Shown here: piece by piece, positions 1 through 5,669 of the stretch
How the letters are laid out: every line of letters begins with the position of its first letter
Position numbering within the stretch: the first letter of the stretch is position 1
Source of the DNA: CAYMCV01 sp964389005
GTDB lineage: Bacteria > Bacillota > Clostridia > Lachnospirales > Lachnospiraceae
Assembly (NCBI GenBank): GCA_964389005.1
Contig: CAYMCV010000092.1
Location: 1-10,179, forward strand
DNA length: 10,179 bases
Direction of reading: 5' to 3'
Translations under genes and position numbers: made by a program
The notes under the pieces: generated by a model
What the model was told of the DNA's origin: nothing
Databases searched by the model: none
The model's input: only the letters and a program-made list of their open reading frames with translations

Positions 1-491
1 ATCGTCCACAGCAAATCCCTTCTCGGTGTACGTGCCACAAATCCGGAGCCATCGTCTTTTGCTTCTTTTATGGTATCCTTGACCGGCATACCTGTGACGC
101 AGGCGCGATATTGCTTCACTTCATCAAGATTGCGCTCTAGTATCTTCGCATCCGCAAAAGGACGCGCCCCATCATGAATCATGACATAGGTACAGTCTGA
201 AATCGCGCACAAACCGCGGTAAACGGAATGATAACGCTCTTTCCCTCCGGCTACCACAGAAGTGACTTTCGTGAAATGATACTTTTTAACTATATCATTC
301 ATACAGTATTCCACATCTTCTTCACGGGTAACCAACACAATTTCATCCACCAAATCGATATCAAATGCCTTCAACGTGTGATAAATGATTGGCTTCCCTT
401 GAATCTCTAAAAATTGCTTCGGCACATCGGCCTGCATGCGTTTTCCGCTTCCTGCTGCCAGTATCAGCGCAACCGTTTTGTCTTTATTCAT
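1..491 (-). CDS. ispD: IspD, 2-C-methyl-D-erythritol 4-phosphate cytidylyltransferase (5' part, cut by window start)
   Basis: IspD joins MEP and CTP to give CDP-ME plus pyrophosphate, the third step of the cytosolic MEP isoprenoid pathway. The window holds the first 163 residues; family members are roughly 230 long. Seen: the nucleotide-binding loop LAAGSGKRM at residues 11-19, then PKQ at 24-26 (the family's conserved Arg and Lys are R18 and K25), GGKERYHSV at 82-90, HDGARP at 106-111, PVKDT at 136-140 and RTPRRDLLW at 154-162. The order and spacing match the family. The ATG at 489-491 lies inside the 3' end of tsaD, giving an 8-base overlap, and an AAAGGG ribosome binding site lies within tsaD about 7 bases upstream, so translation is probably coupled. 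The gene continues past base 1 with no frame damage visible. Identity is near certain. Confidence 0.96.
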   Translation of the reverse strand, partial: MNKDKTVALILAAGSGKRMQADVPKQFLEIQGKPIIYHTLKAFDIDLVDEIVLVTREEDVEYCMNDIVKKYHFTKVTSVVAGGKERYHSVYRGLCAISDCTYVMIHDGARPFADAKILERNLDEVKQYRACVTGMPVKDTIKEAKDDGSGFVARTPRRDLLWT

Positions 492-1539
492 TATGCTTCC
501 CTTTCGGCTCTCCGACTCGCTCTCCGAGTCTCAGACCGGGTACGGCATTCAAGTCATACCCATGACGAGTCCCCTTGATATACTCATAATATCCAGCAAC
601 GCCAATCATTGCGGCATTATCCGTGCAGTAAATCGGAGACGGACAATAAAACTGAACATCTCTTAGCGCACACGCATCGGTAAACGCCGCCCGAAGCGCA
701 CTATTCGATGCCACACCGCCCGCAATCGCAAACTGTTTCAGTCCGTATGCTTCGATTGCCTGCATACTGTGACCTACCAAAACGTCAATTACCGCCGCCT
801 GAAACGATGCGGCGACGTCCGGAACCGATATCGTCTCGCCCTTCATTTCACAGGAATTTAAGTAATTCAAAACAGCGGATTTCAAGCCGCTAAAACTAAA
901 ATCGTACTCCATTCCGTCCACTTTGGCACGCGGAAAATGAATCGCATCGGCGTTCCCTTCTTTGGAAATTTGATCGATTTTGGGTCCTCCCGGATAACCG
1001 AGACCAATGGCCCTCGCAACCTTGTCAAATGCCTCGCCTGCCGCATCGTCGCGCGTCCTGCCGAGAATCTCATACACACCGTAATCTTTGACGGATACCA
1101 AATGTGTATGACCGCCCGAGACTACCAGACAGACAAACGGTGGCTCCAAATCGGCATGCTCGATATAGTTGGCAGAAATATGCCCCTCAATGTGATGAAC
1201 ACCGACAAGCGGCAAACCGGTTGCAAACGCAATTGCCTTTGCTGCGGAAACGCCGACCAAAAGAGCCCCCACCAAACCGGGACCGTAGGTTACTGCAATC
1301 GCCGTGATATCTTTGAGCGTCATATCTGCATCGCGCAGTGCCTGCTCGATGACCTGATTGATCTTATCGATGTGTTTTCGTGACGCAATCTCCGGAACGA
1401 CGCCACCATACAATGTATGCAACGCAATCTGTGAATAAATCACATTGGATAAAACTTCTCTTCCGTTACGAACCACAGAAGCGGCGGTTTCATCACACGA
1501 ACTTTCGATTGCTAAAATAATAACATCTTGATTATTCAT
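484..1539 (-). CDS. tsaD: TsaD, tRNA N6-threonylcarbamoyladenosine transferase subunit
   Basis: TsaD (older names Gcp, YgjD) transfers the threonylcarbamoyl group from threonylcarbamoyl-AMP to A37 of ANN-decoding tRNAs, working with TsaB and TsaE in the cytosol. The 351-residue protein has the usual family length. Seen: IESSCDET at 11-18 (start of the ASKHA fold), YGPGLVG at 85-91, metal-ligand motif HIEGH at 116-120, SGGHTHL at 141-147, the DDAAGEAFDK segment at 164-173, GGVASNS at 274-280 and CTDNAAMI at 305-312. H116, H120 and D307 are the expected metal ligands. The ATG at 1537-1539 has GGAG seven bases upstream, and the gene overlaps the preceding one by 8 bases. The C-terminal tail (GEPKGKHNE) is short and polar. 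The partner genes tsaE and tsaB are upstream in the same run of genes. Confidence 0.98.
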   Translation of the reverse strand: MNNQDVIILAIESSCDETAASVVRNGREVLSNVIYSQIALHTLYGGVVPEIASRKHIDKINQVIEQALRDADMTLKDITAIAVTYGPGLVGALLVGVSAAKAIAFATGLPLVGVHHIEGHISANYIEHADLEPPFVCLVVSGGHTHLVSVKDYGVYEILGRTRDDAAGEAFDKVARAIGLGYPGGPKIDQISKEGNADAIHFPRAKVDGMEYDFSFSGLKSAVLNYLNSCEMKGETISVPDVAASFQAAVIDVLVGHSMQAIEAYGLKQFAIAGGVASNSALRAAFTDACALRDVQFYCPSPIYCTDNAAMIGVAGYYEYIKGTRHGYDLNAVPGLRLGERVGEPKGKHNE

Positions 1540-2128
1540 CTTGACTCTCCGTTTTTTGATCTTCTTCCACCAATTGCCATCCGTAAATCTTCCAATGACC
1601 GTCGGCGTCTTTTCGAAGAATGAATACTTCTTCCGAATTCAACAATTCCGTCCCCTGACGCAACAAATAATTGCAATAGAGTCGTGCCCATGAATAACCG
1701 TCTTGCGAAAAGTAATCTACATCTGTAGCCGATGTAACGGAATAACTGGACACTACGATATTTAAGGTTTCAAAATTCTCGACCTCCATGCGTAAATCTG
1801 CAAGATAGTCTTCTTCCGTCATATTGGCATTCAACTCGTCATCATAAACCTCCTGCACTTTGTTTGCCAGCTTCAAAAATTCTTCCTCTGAATATTCCTC
1901 ATTGTAGAAGCAATTGGTTGCATCCAGATAAAAGCGCAGGACCTCTCGCGGTGTCGGCGGGTAATTTTTATCCAAATCACGAAGCAAAATCTCCTGAACT
2001 TTTGTTACTTCGATCGGTTCTTCCGTCTTCGCTCGGTCGCGATTCAAAATGTACACGAATACAGCCGTGACAACCACTGCGATAAACAAAACCACAATAA
2101 CAATTGCAAATGCTTTTTTCTGCTTCAC
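1532..2128 (-). CDS. Membrane-anchored protein of unknown function in the t6A operon
   Basis: A 198-residue protein that I cannot assign a function. It starts with a short basic stretch (MKQKKA) and one hydrophobic helix at about 6-28. The remaining 170 residues are acidic and should lie outside the membrane if the positive-inside rule holds. The soluble part has a first helical block with RDLDKNYPPTPREV at 50-63 and FYNEEYSEEEF at 74-84, and a C-terminal half rich in aromatic and beta-prone residues (YSWARLYCNYLL at 145-156, WKIYGWQLVEE at 179-189). That second half resembles an NTF2/SnoaL-like or lipoprotein-type fold, which is inference only. The pattern recalls a Lachnospiraceae-type family of uncharacterised proteins (possibly DUF6715, from memory and unverified). 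The start is GTG at 2126-2128, supported by a strong AAAGGAGG site. Its 3' end overlaps tsaD by 8 bases, so it is probably co-translated with tsaD. Confidence 0.85.
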   Translation of the reverse strand: MKQKKAFAIVIVVLFIAVVVTAVFVYILNRDRAKTEEPIEVTKVQEILLRDLDKNYPPTPREVLRFYLDATNCFYNEEYSEEEFLKLANKVQEVYDDELNANMTEEDYLADLRMEVENFETLNIVVSSYSVTSATDVDYFSQDGYSWARLYCNYLLRQGTELLNSEEVFILRKDADGHWKIYGWQLVEEDQKTESQDE

Positions 2129-2132
2129 GATT

Positions 2133-2142
2133 CCCCTCCTTT
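2133..2142 (-). promoter_or_regulatory. Strong ribosome binding site for the GTG start at 2128
   Basis: On the minus strand this reads AAAGGAGGGG, ending 4 bases before the GTG at 2126-2128 (AGGAGG core at 2135-2140, 6 bases from the start codon). No ATG lies at a suitable distance, so the site decides the GTG start. It is the best-matching ribosome binding site in the window. Confidence 0.8.
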
Positions 2143-2163
2143 CACCCGATTTGTGAACTTCAT

Positions 2164-3075
2164 TCAGTCTTCTTCAAACAACAAATCAATGCTTCTCCCG
2201 TCTTTGGCCGCATGGGCATTGGGAAAAATACTGCGTACCGACTCCATATATGCTTCCGGGCGAACCAGCGACGGACTGTAATGTGTCAGCCACATCTCAC
2301 CGACTTCGGCTTTTTGCGCCAGTTGTGCTGCCTCAGTAAACATCATGTGCTTGTATTCTCTGGCTTTTTCGAACTTCTCGGGTTCTCCGTACATACCCTC
2401 GCAAATAAATAAATCGGCGTTGGCAGCGTTTCTTACGATACTCTCGCAGGGACGCGTATCCGTGGTATATGTTACTTTCAACCCTTTTCTTTGTGCCCCC
2501 AAAACCATGTCAGGCGTCAGTACACGATCCGGCAGTGTTATTGTTTCACCCTTTTGTAGTCGATTCCAGTAGCGCTGTTCAATCTCAAGTTCTATGGCTC
2601 TGTCTACCTGGAATCTACCGATACGGTCAACAACTATACTATATCCGTAGCAAGGCGTGCTATGATTCACGCGAAACGCTTCTATGCGTAATCCGTGCGC
2701 TTGAATCGTCTGTTCCGGTTCTGATAATTCAAGGAACTCCAGCGAGAAAGGCAACTCCGGTGCAATGGTCTTAAGTGCGTTAACCACCCTGGTCAATCCT
2801 TTTGGTCCAATCAGCAGCACAGGTTCTGTTCGTTCCGCTTTCCCCATTGTCAGGAACATCCCCGGCAACCCGCTGATATGATCTGCATGATAATGCGTAA
2901 AACACATAACATCAATCGGTTTCGGACTCCAGCCTTTTTCCCTCATTGCAATCTGGGTTCCCTCACCGCAATCAATCAAAACACAGGAACCGTTGTAGCG
3001 TACCATCAACGACGTTAGCCATCTGCGCGGCATCGGTTGCATCCCGCCTGTTCCCAACAAACATACTTCCAACAT
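2164..3075 (-). CDS. rnz: RNase Z, tRNA 3'-end endonuclease (metallo-beta-lactamase fold)
   Basis: RNase Z cuts precursor tRNAs after the discriminator base, using a two-zinc metallo-beta-lactamase site in the cytosol. With the start chosen here the protein has 303 residues, normal for the short form. Seen: MLEVCLLGTGG at the N-terminus, LIDCGEGTQ at 33-41, zinc motif THYHADH at 60-66 (H61, H63, D65, H66), further ligands at H138, D206 (in TTDTRP), H243 and H265 (in LTHYSP). A KGETITL segment at 175-181 matches the region after the tRNA-binding arm. The start is placed at 3075 rather than the in-frame ATG at 3087. GGAG lies 6 bases before 3075, while the upstream ATG overlaps that site and has none of its own. 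The arm itself lacks the Gly-Pro pair seen in the Bacillus enzyme. Confidence 0.95.
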   Translation of the reverse strand: MLEVCLLGTGGMQPMPRRWLTSLMVRYNGSCVLIDCGEGTQIAMREKGWSPKPIDVMCFTHYHADHISGLPGMFLTMGKAERTEPVLLIGPKGLTRVVNALKTIAPELPFSLEFLELSEPEQTIQAHGLRIEAFRVNHSTPCYGYSIVVDRIGRFQVDRAIELEIEQRYWNRLQKGETITLPDRVLTPDMVLGAQRKGLKVTYTTDTRPCESIVRNAANADLFICEGMYGEPEKFEKAREYKHMMFTEAAQLAQKAEVGEMWLTHYSPSLVRPEAYMESVRSIFPNAHAAKDGRSIDLLFEED

Positions 3076-3081
3076 AATGTT

Positions 3082-3085
3082 CTCC
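3082..3085 (-). promoter_or_regulatory. Ribosome binding site deciding the rnz start
   Basis: The minus strand reads ATGGAGAACATTATG. The GGAG is 6 bases from the second ATG (3073-3075), while the first ATG (3085-3087) overlaps it. This supports starting RNase Z at MLEVCLLGTGG, the usual N-terminus of the family. Confidence 0.7.
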
Positions 3086-3105
3086 ATTCATGTCATTGAT
3101 AACCG

Positions 3106-3354
3106 TCAGAGAAATTCCTCCACAGGCTCCACATCCACGGGGATACGAAACTGCGCAATCATCTTTCGATAACAGTTCTCGCACAAGTCAAACGAATGCA
3201 ACTCATTGTCCTTGGTTGAAAAATAACCAAACTTGTTCTCTCCGTGAAAACAGCCCTCTTTCAGAATTCCGTTCTCAACTTTTAGTTCACGTCCACATAA
3301 ATTACAACAAACCAACATTAATTCACATTCCTTACCCTCTGTGTATTTCTTCAT
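3106..3354 (-). CDS. Small zinc-ribbon-like protein of unknown function
   Basis: An 82-residue acidic protein with two CxxC pairs: C17-N-L-C20 near the start and C58-E-N-C61 about 37 residues later. This spacing is typical of a four-cysteine zinc ribbon. Between them lie C35 and H37 (GCFHGE), possible extra ligands, and an aromatic stretch (KFGYFSTKD). The tail after the second pair (YRKMIAQFRIPVDVEPVEEF) looks like a short helix and strand. From memory, similar short CxxC proteins occur in Clostridia, but I know no function and do not give one. The start at 3354 is chosen because GGAG lies 6 bases before it; an in-frame ATG at 3366 overlaps that GGAG, and a third at 3318 (MLVCCNLCG) has only a distant AAGGA. 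The gene lies 30 bases upstream of rnz and is probably co-transcribed with it. A role in RNA or tRNA handling is guilt by association. Confidence 0.85.
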   Translation of the reverse strand: MKKYTEGKECELMLVCCNLCGRELKVENGILKEGCFHGENKFGYFSTKDNELHSFDLCENCYRKMIAQFRIPVDVEPVEEFL

Positions 3355-3360
3355 CTCATT

Positions 3361-3364
3361 CTCC
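3361..3364 (-). promoter_or_regulatory. Ribosome binding site deciding the start of the zinc-ribbon gene
   Basis: The minus strand reads ATGGAGAATGAGATG. The GGAG is 6 bases from the ATG at 3352-3354, and the ATG at 3364-3366 overlaps it. This has the same layout as the rnz start. Confidence 0.6.
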
Positions 3365-3366
3365 AT

Positions 3367-3478
3367 TCCGGCGATTAATCATCGTCTCTGACTGTATATC
3401 TCCTGCTTTTCTTCTAACAAAGTCCGATAAGCAGGCGCATTTCTTGTCAGATTCAGTATACCGTATTGTGAAATGTTC
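3367..3478 (-). other. Intergenic leader between rimI and the zinc-ribbon gene, possible weak promoter
   Basis: This is the longest gap inside the t6A operon. On the minus strand it holds a TATACT box at 3455-3460 that could be a -10 element, but no good -35 sits 16-18 bases upstream. A 7-base inverted repeat, CCTGCTT at 3402-3408 with AAGCAGG at 3429-3435, could form a hairpin with a 20-base loop. No U-run follows, so it is not a terminator. An eight-codon ATG-to-TAG frame (MRLLIGLC) overlaps the repeat but has no ribosome binding site. A secondary promoter or RNA processing site is possible but unproven. Confidence 0.3.
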
Positions 3479-3925
3479 TTACAGTGGTAAATGCTTCCGC
3501 TTCCAATAGATAACTCCATCCTCTAGCGGATGACTGTACATTCCGGGGCGAACCCCTGCAGAACGAAATCCCAGTTTCTCATATAACGCAATCGCCGGCT
3601 GATTCCCGGCTCTGACTTCCAAGGTAAAATCTGTATAGCCTAGCGCCTCCGCCTCGCCCATCAAATATGAGAGAAGTTCAAATCCGATATTCTTTCTCCG
3701 TGCGCTCTCATGAACCGAGACATTCATAATTTCTCCGTAGTCCCCACAGAATATAACACCGGATACGCCCATAATCTGCCCATCAATAACTGCAACTGCA
3801 TAGATCGAACCGGTACTGTCAACTTCTTTGGCGAATGCCTCACGTGACCACGGTTCCGAAAAATTTTCACGCTCTAATTGCGAAACCCGATCCAAGTCTG
3901 ACTCACACATATGCCGAAATATCAT
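3479..3925 (-). CDS. rimI: RimI-type protein N-alpha-acetyltransferase (GNAT family)
   Basis: RimI transfers acetyl from acetyl-CoA to protein N-termini, classically ribosomal protein S18. In many Bacillota its gene lies between tsaB and tsaD, as here. The 148-residue length matches RimI. Seen: ENFSEPWS at 20-27, a typical RimI N-terminal motif; the acetyl-CoA loop region at 76-84; the RimI hallmark EVRAGNQPAIALYEKLGF at 103-120; and RPGMYSHPLEDGVIYWKR at 126-143. E103 and Y115 fall at the positions described as catalytic base and acid in the Salmonella enzyme. The CoA loop reads RRKNIG where the family consensus is RRxGxG, so the first glycine is Asn79. The ATG at 3923-3925 overlaps the tsaB stop as ATGA, indicating translational coupling. 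No strong ribosome binding site is visible. Confidence 0.93.
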   Translation of the reverse strand: MIFRHMCESDLDRVSQLERENFSEPWSREAFAKEVDSTGSIYAVAVIDGQIMGVSGVIFCGDYGEIMNVSVHESARRKNIGFELLSYLMGEAEALGYTDFTLEVRAGNQPAIALYEKLGFRSAGVRPGMYSHPLEDGVIYWKRKHLPL

Positions 3926-4659
3926 TTGGCACCTGCCTTTTGTTCATTCAACTCCCGCTCTGCCTGCGATAATCTAAGGTATTCCGGTGAAAACACGTCG
4001 GCGGGAACTTCTTTGCCCTCTTTCATATAGTGAAAGCCCGCCATTGCCACGCTTCCGGCCCTCTGCCTAGATAGATGTGCCGGTGCAAAAGAATATTGAA
4101 CTTCCATCAAATCCTTGAGTCGACTCTCAAATACGGGTACACCGTCGCCCATAAAAATGACTTCCCGTTGCAACTTATTCAAATCAATAGCCAAATCCTC
4201 AATCATGACAGCCTTGGCACCGCAAACTTCCCGAAGTTCATAATTAATCGGTCTCTCCGATTCTTGCTGCAACACAAATTCGTAAATTCCCGTATACACC
4301 TGCCCGCGTCTTGCATCCATAATTGGGCAAATAAGTTGTCTCGTACCATACAAATTATAAGCCATCGCCTCCACGGTCGGTATTCCGACAATCGGTTTTT
4401 GGATGGCAAACCCCAACCCCTTGGCCGTTGCCGCACCGATACGAAGTCCCGTAAATGAACCCGGTCCCGCGGCAATCGCAATTGCATCGACTTCATCCAT
4501 GTTAAGTTCCGTCATCTCGCTGACGGCATGCAGCATCGGCAACAATGTCTGTGAATGTGTTTTTTGATATTGAACGGAATACTCCGCTATCAACTGATTT
4601 TCTTCTGCAACAGCAACCGAAGCCACCAGCCCCGAGCTGTCCAAACCGATGATTTTCAA
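3922..4659 (-). CDS. tsaB: TsaB, scaffold subunit for t6A synthesis
   Basis: TsaB (YeaZ) is the inactive ASKHA-fold partner that dimerises with TsaD and recruits TsaE in the threonylcarbamoyl transferase complex. The protein has 245 residues, normal for the long bacterial form. Seen: LDSSG at 6-10, HSQTLLP at 35-41, the hallmark AAGPGSFTGLRIG at 63-75, PTVEAMA at 94-100, MDARRGQVYTG at 114-124, and the C-terminal SPEYLRLSQAE at 224-234 that marks TsaB. The start codon is TTG at 4657-4659, with AGGAG 8 bases upstream. It overlaps the tsaE stop as TTGA, so tsaE and tsaB are coupled, and the TGA at 3922-3924 overlaps the rimI start as ATGA. The metal-binding HxxxH of TsaD is absent, as expected. 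Confidence 0.96.
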   Translation of the reverse strand: MKIIGLDSSGLVASVAVAEENQLIAEYSVQYQKTHSQTLLPMLHAVSEMTELNMDEVDAIAIAAGPGSFTGLRIGAATAKGLGFAIQKPIVGIPTVEAMAYNLYGTRQLICPIMDARRGQVYTGIYEFVLQQESERPINYELREVCGAKAVMIEDLAIDLNKLQREVIFMGDGVPVFESRLKDLMEVQYSFAPAHLSRQRAGSVAMAGFHYMKEGKEVPADVFSPEYLRLSQAERELNEQKAGAK

Positions 4660-5102
4660 TTTTTTATCTCCTCATTCCCACAATTCATCTCAATCACACG
4701 ATAATCGAATCCTTGTGCAACATCCTTACGAATCCGAATCCATACCGTATCCGAAGGCATCAATTCCTCAATCAAATTCGCCCACTCAACCATGGTCACA
4801 CCGTCCCCGTAGAAACAGTCCTCATAGCCGATTTCATCCATTTCCTCGATGTCTCCGATGCGATAAACGTCGAAATGATAAAAAGGCAATCTTCCTTCTT
4901 CATAACTTTGTACAATTGTAAATGTCGGACTGCTGACCGGTTCGGTGATTCCCAATCCTGCGGCAAATCCCTGGGTAAAAACAGTCTTTCCCACACCTAA
5001 GTCACCCAACAGTGCATAAATCTGTCCCGACTTCGCCTCTTTTGCAAGCGCAAATGCAAACTTGTACGTTTCCTCTGCACTTCGTGTCTCCTCGATACAC
5101 AT
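4656..5102 (-). CDS. tsaE: TsaE, ATPase of the t6A transferase complex
   Basis: TsaE (YjeE) is a small P-loop ATPase that binds TsaB-TsaD and is needed for repeated rounds of t6A formation. With the start chosen here it has 148 residues. Seen: Walker A GDLGVGKT at 33-40, followed by FTQGFAAGLGI; the SSPTF motif at 57-61; HFDVYRI at 76-82; and EWA at 106-108 in the Walker B-like position. All are family hallmarks in the right order. Two ATGs compete. The one at 5108 is only 2 bases from GGAG (5111-5114), while the one at 5102 is 8 bases away and is therefore preferred. The stop overlaps the tsaB start by 4 bases. The gene lies 28 bases downstream of the YcxB-like gene. Confidence 0.96.
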   Translation of the reverse strand: MCIEETRSAEETYKFAFALAKEAKSGQIYALLGDLGVGKTVFTQGFAAGLGITEPVSSPTFTIVQSYEEGRLPFYHFDVYRIGDIEEMDEIGYEDCFYGDGVTMVEWANLIEELMPSDTVWIRIRKDVAQGFDYRVIEMNCGNEEIKN

Positions 5103-5130
5103 ATTCATTTCTCCAACCCCTTCATGGGTG

Positions 5131-5610
5131 CTATTCTCTGATTTTTACCTTATTGGGCGGCATATGAGTCGATATCATCTGAATCAGATTCGGAACCCTG
5201 TCCCCCAGATCCTTGCGTGGAAAGATAAAAGCGCTCCTCTTGTCGGTATACAGAATGATGGATTGCTTCGTGGAAATTGCTTTCAGACAATTCTCCCACA
5301 CAATTTGCTCCTCAATCTCTCCCTGAGATACGACAACACCTTCCTCGGTCATTCGATAGTGTAAGGGTTTCTGAAAACCGGGTGTCATCTTTGCCTGCAT
5401 ATACGCCCGTCGCAAAAGTGATAACGGAAGATAAACAATCAGAATTGCACCCAGCACCGCAGCTGCCCAATAACCTCTGGTACATCCGTAAAAAACGCCA
5501 AAAAAGCCAAGAGCAGTCGCCAATATATTCACAGCCTGCTTGTAGGAATGTTGTAACAAGTAATCATATAACACATTTGGTTTCATATTTACATCAAATT
5601 CAAAATCCAT
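5131..5610 (-). CDS. YcxB-like membrane protein
   Basis: A 159-residue protein with two adjacent membrane helices at about 25-43 (NILATALGFFGVFYG) and 47-65 (AAAVLGAILIVYLPLSLL), joined by a short turn. A soluble domain follows at about 81-136, with HYRMTEEGVVVSQGEIEEQI, then a W and, further on, LYTDKRSAFIFPRKDLG. That layout of two helices plus a small beta-rich domain carrying an FIFPRK-type motif matches the YcxB-like family. Its function is not established. The start at 5610 is chosen because GGAGG (5616-5620) lies 5 bases upstream, while the in-frame ATG at 5622 abuts that site. It is the first gene after the promoter at 5640-5669 and is followed 28 bases later by tsaE. Nothing in the sequence links it mechanistically to t6A synthesis. 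Confidence 0.85.
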   Translation of the reverse strand: MDFEFDVNMKPNVLYDYLLQHSYKQAVNILATALGFFGVFYGCTRGYWAAAVLGAILIVYLPLSLLRRAYMQAKMTPGFQKPLHYRMTEEGVVVSQGEIEEQIVWENCLKAISTKQSIILYTDKRSAFIFPRKDLGDRVPNLIQMISTHMPPNKVKIRE

Positions 5611-5615
5611 CGTAA

Positions 5616-5620
5616 CCTCC
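5616..5620 (-). promoter_or_regulatory. Ribosome binding site deciding the YcxB-like start
   Basis: The minus strand reads ATGGAGGTTACGATG. GGAGG lies 5 bases before the ATG at 5608-5610, and the ATG at 5620-5622 overlaps it. Confidence 0.65.
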
Positions 5621-5639
5621 ATCTATGCATACCTTATTA

Positions 5640-5669
5640 ATTATAACACAAAACCCCTGTCAATCTCAA
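5640..5669 (-). promoter_or_regulatory. Sigma-A-type promoter of the ycxB-like/tsaE/tsaB operon
   Basis: On the minus strand, TTGAGA (5664-5669, 5 of 6 to consensus) is followed by an 18-base spacer and a perfect TATAAT (5640-5645) with an upstream TG, giving the extended -10 TGTTATAAT. Transcription should start near 5633, leaving a leader of about 20 bases before the YcxB-like ATG. A second -35-like TTGACA (5658-5663) lies only 12 bases from the TATAAT, so it probably does not pair with it. The whole promoter overlaps the terminator of the exporter operon. It is the best promoter match in the window. Confidence 0.75.

Noticed and set aside
937..1383. 148-codon open frame on the + strand
   Set aside because: Antisense to conserved tsaD motifs, with no family resemblance and no start context.
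2972..3184. 70-codon minus-strand frame overlapping the rnz start
   Set aside because: It shares sequence with rnz and the zinc-ribbon gene in another frame; both of those have clear motifs, and this one has none.
3423..3449. Eight-codon frame MRLLIGLC as an attenuator leader peptide
   Set aside because: There is no ribosome binding site, no run of regulatory codons and no terminator downstream; kept only as part of the leader observation.
4203..4496. 97-codon minus-strand frame inside tsaB
   Set aside because: It is out of frame with the TsaB hallmarks GPGSFTGLRIG and MDARRGQ, so it is a shadow.
5658..5663. Perfect TTGACA as the -35 of the operon promoter
   Set aside because: It is only 12 bases from the perfect TATAAT, too close for sigma-A; TTGAGA six bases further upstream gives an 18-base spacer.
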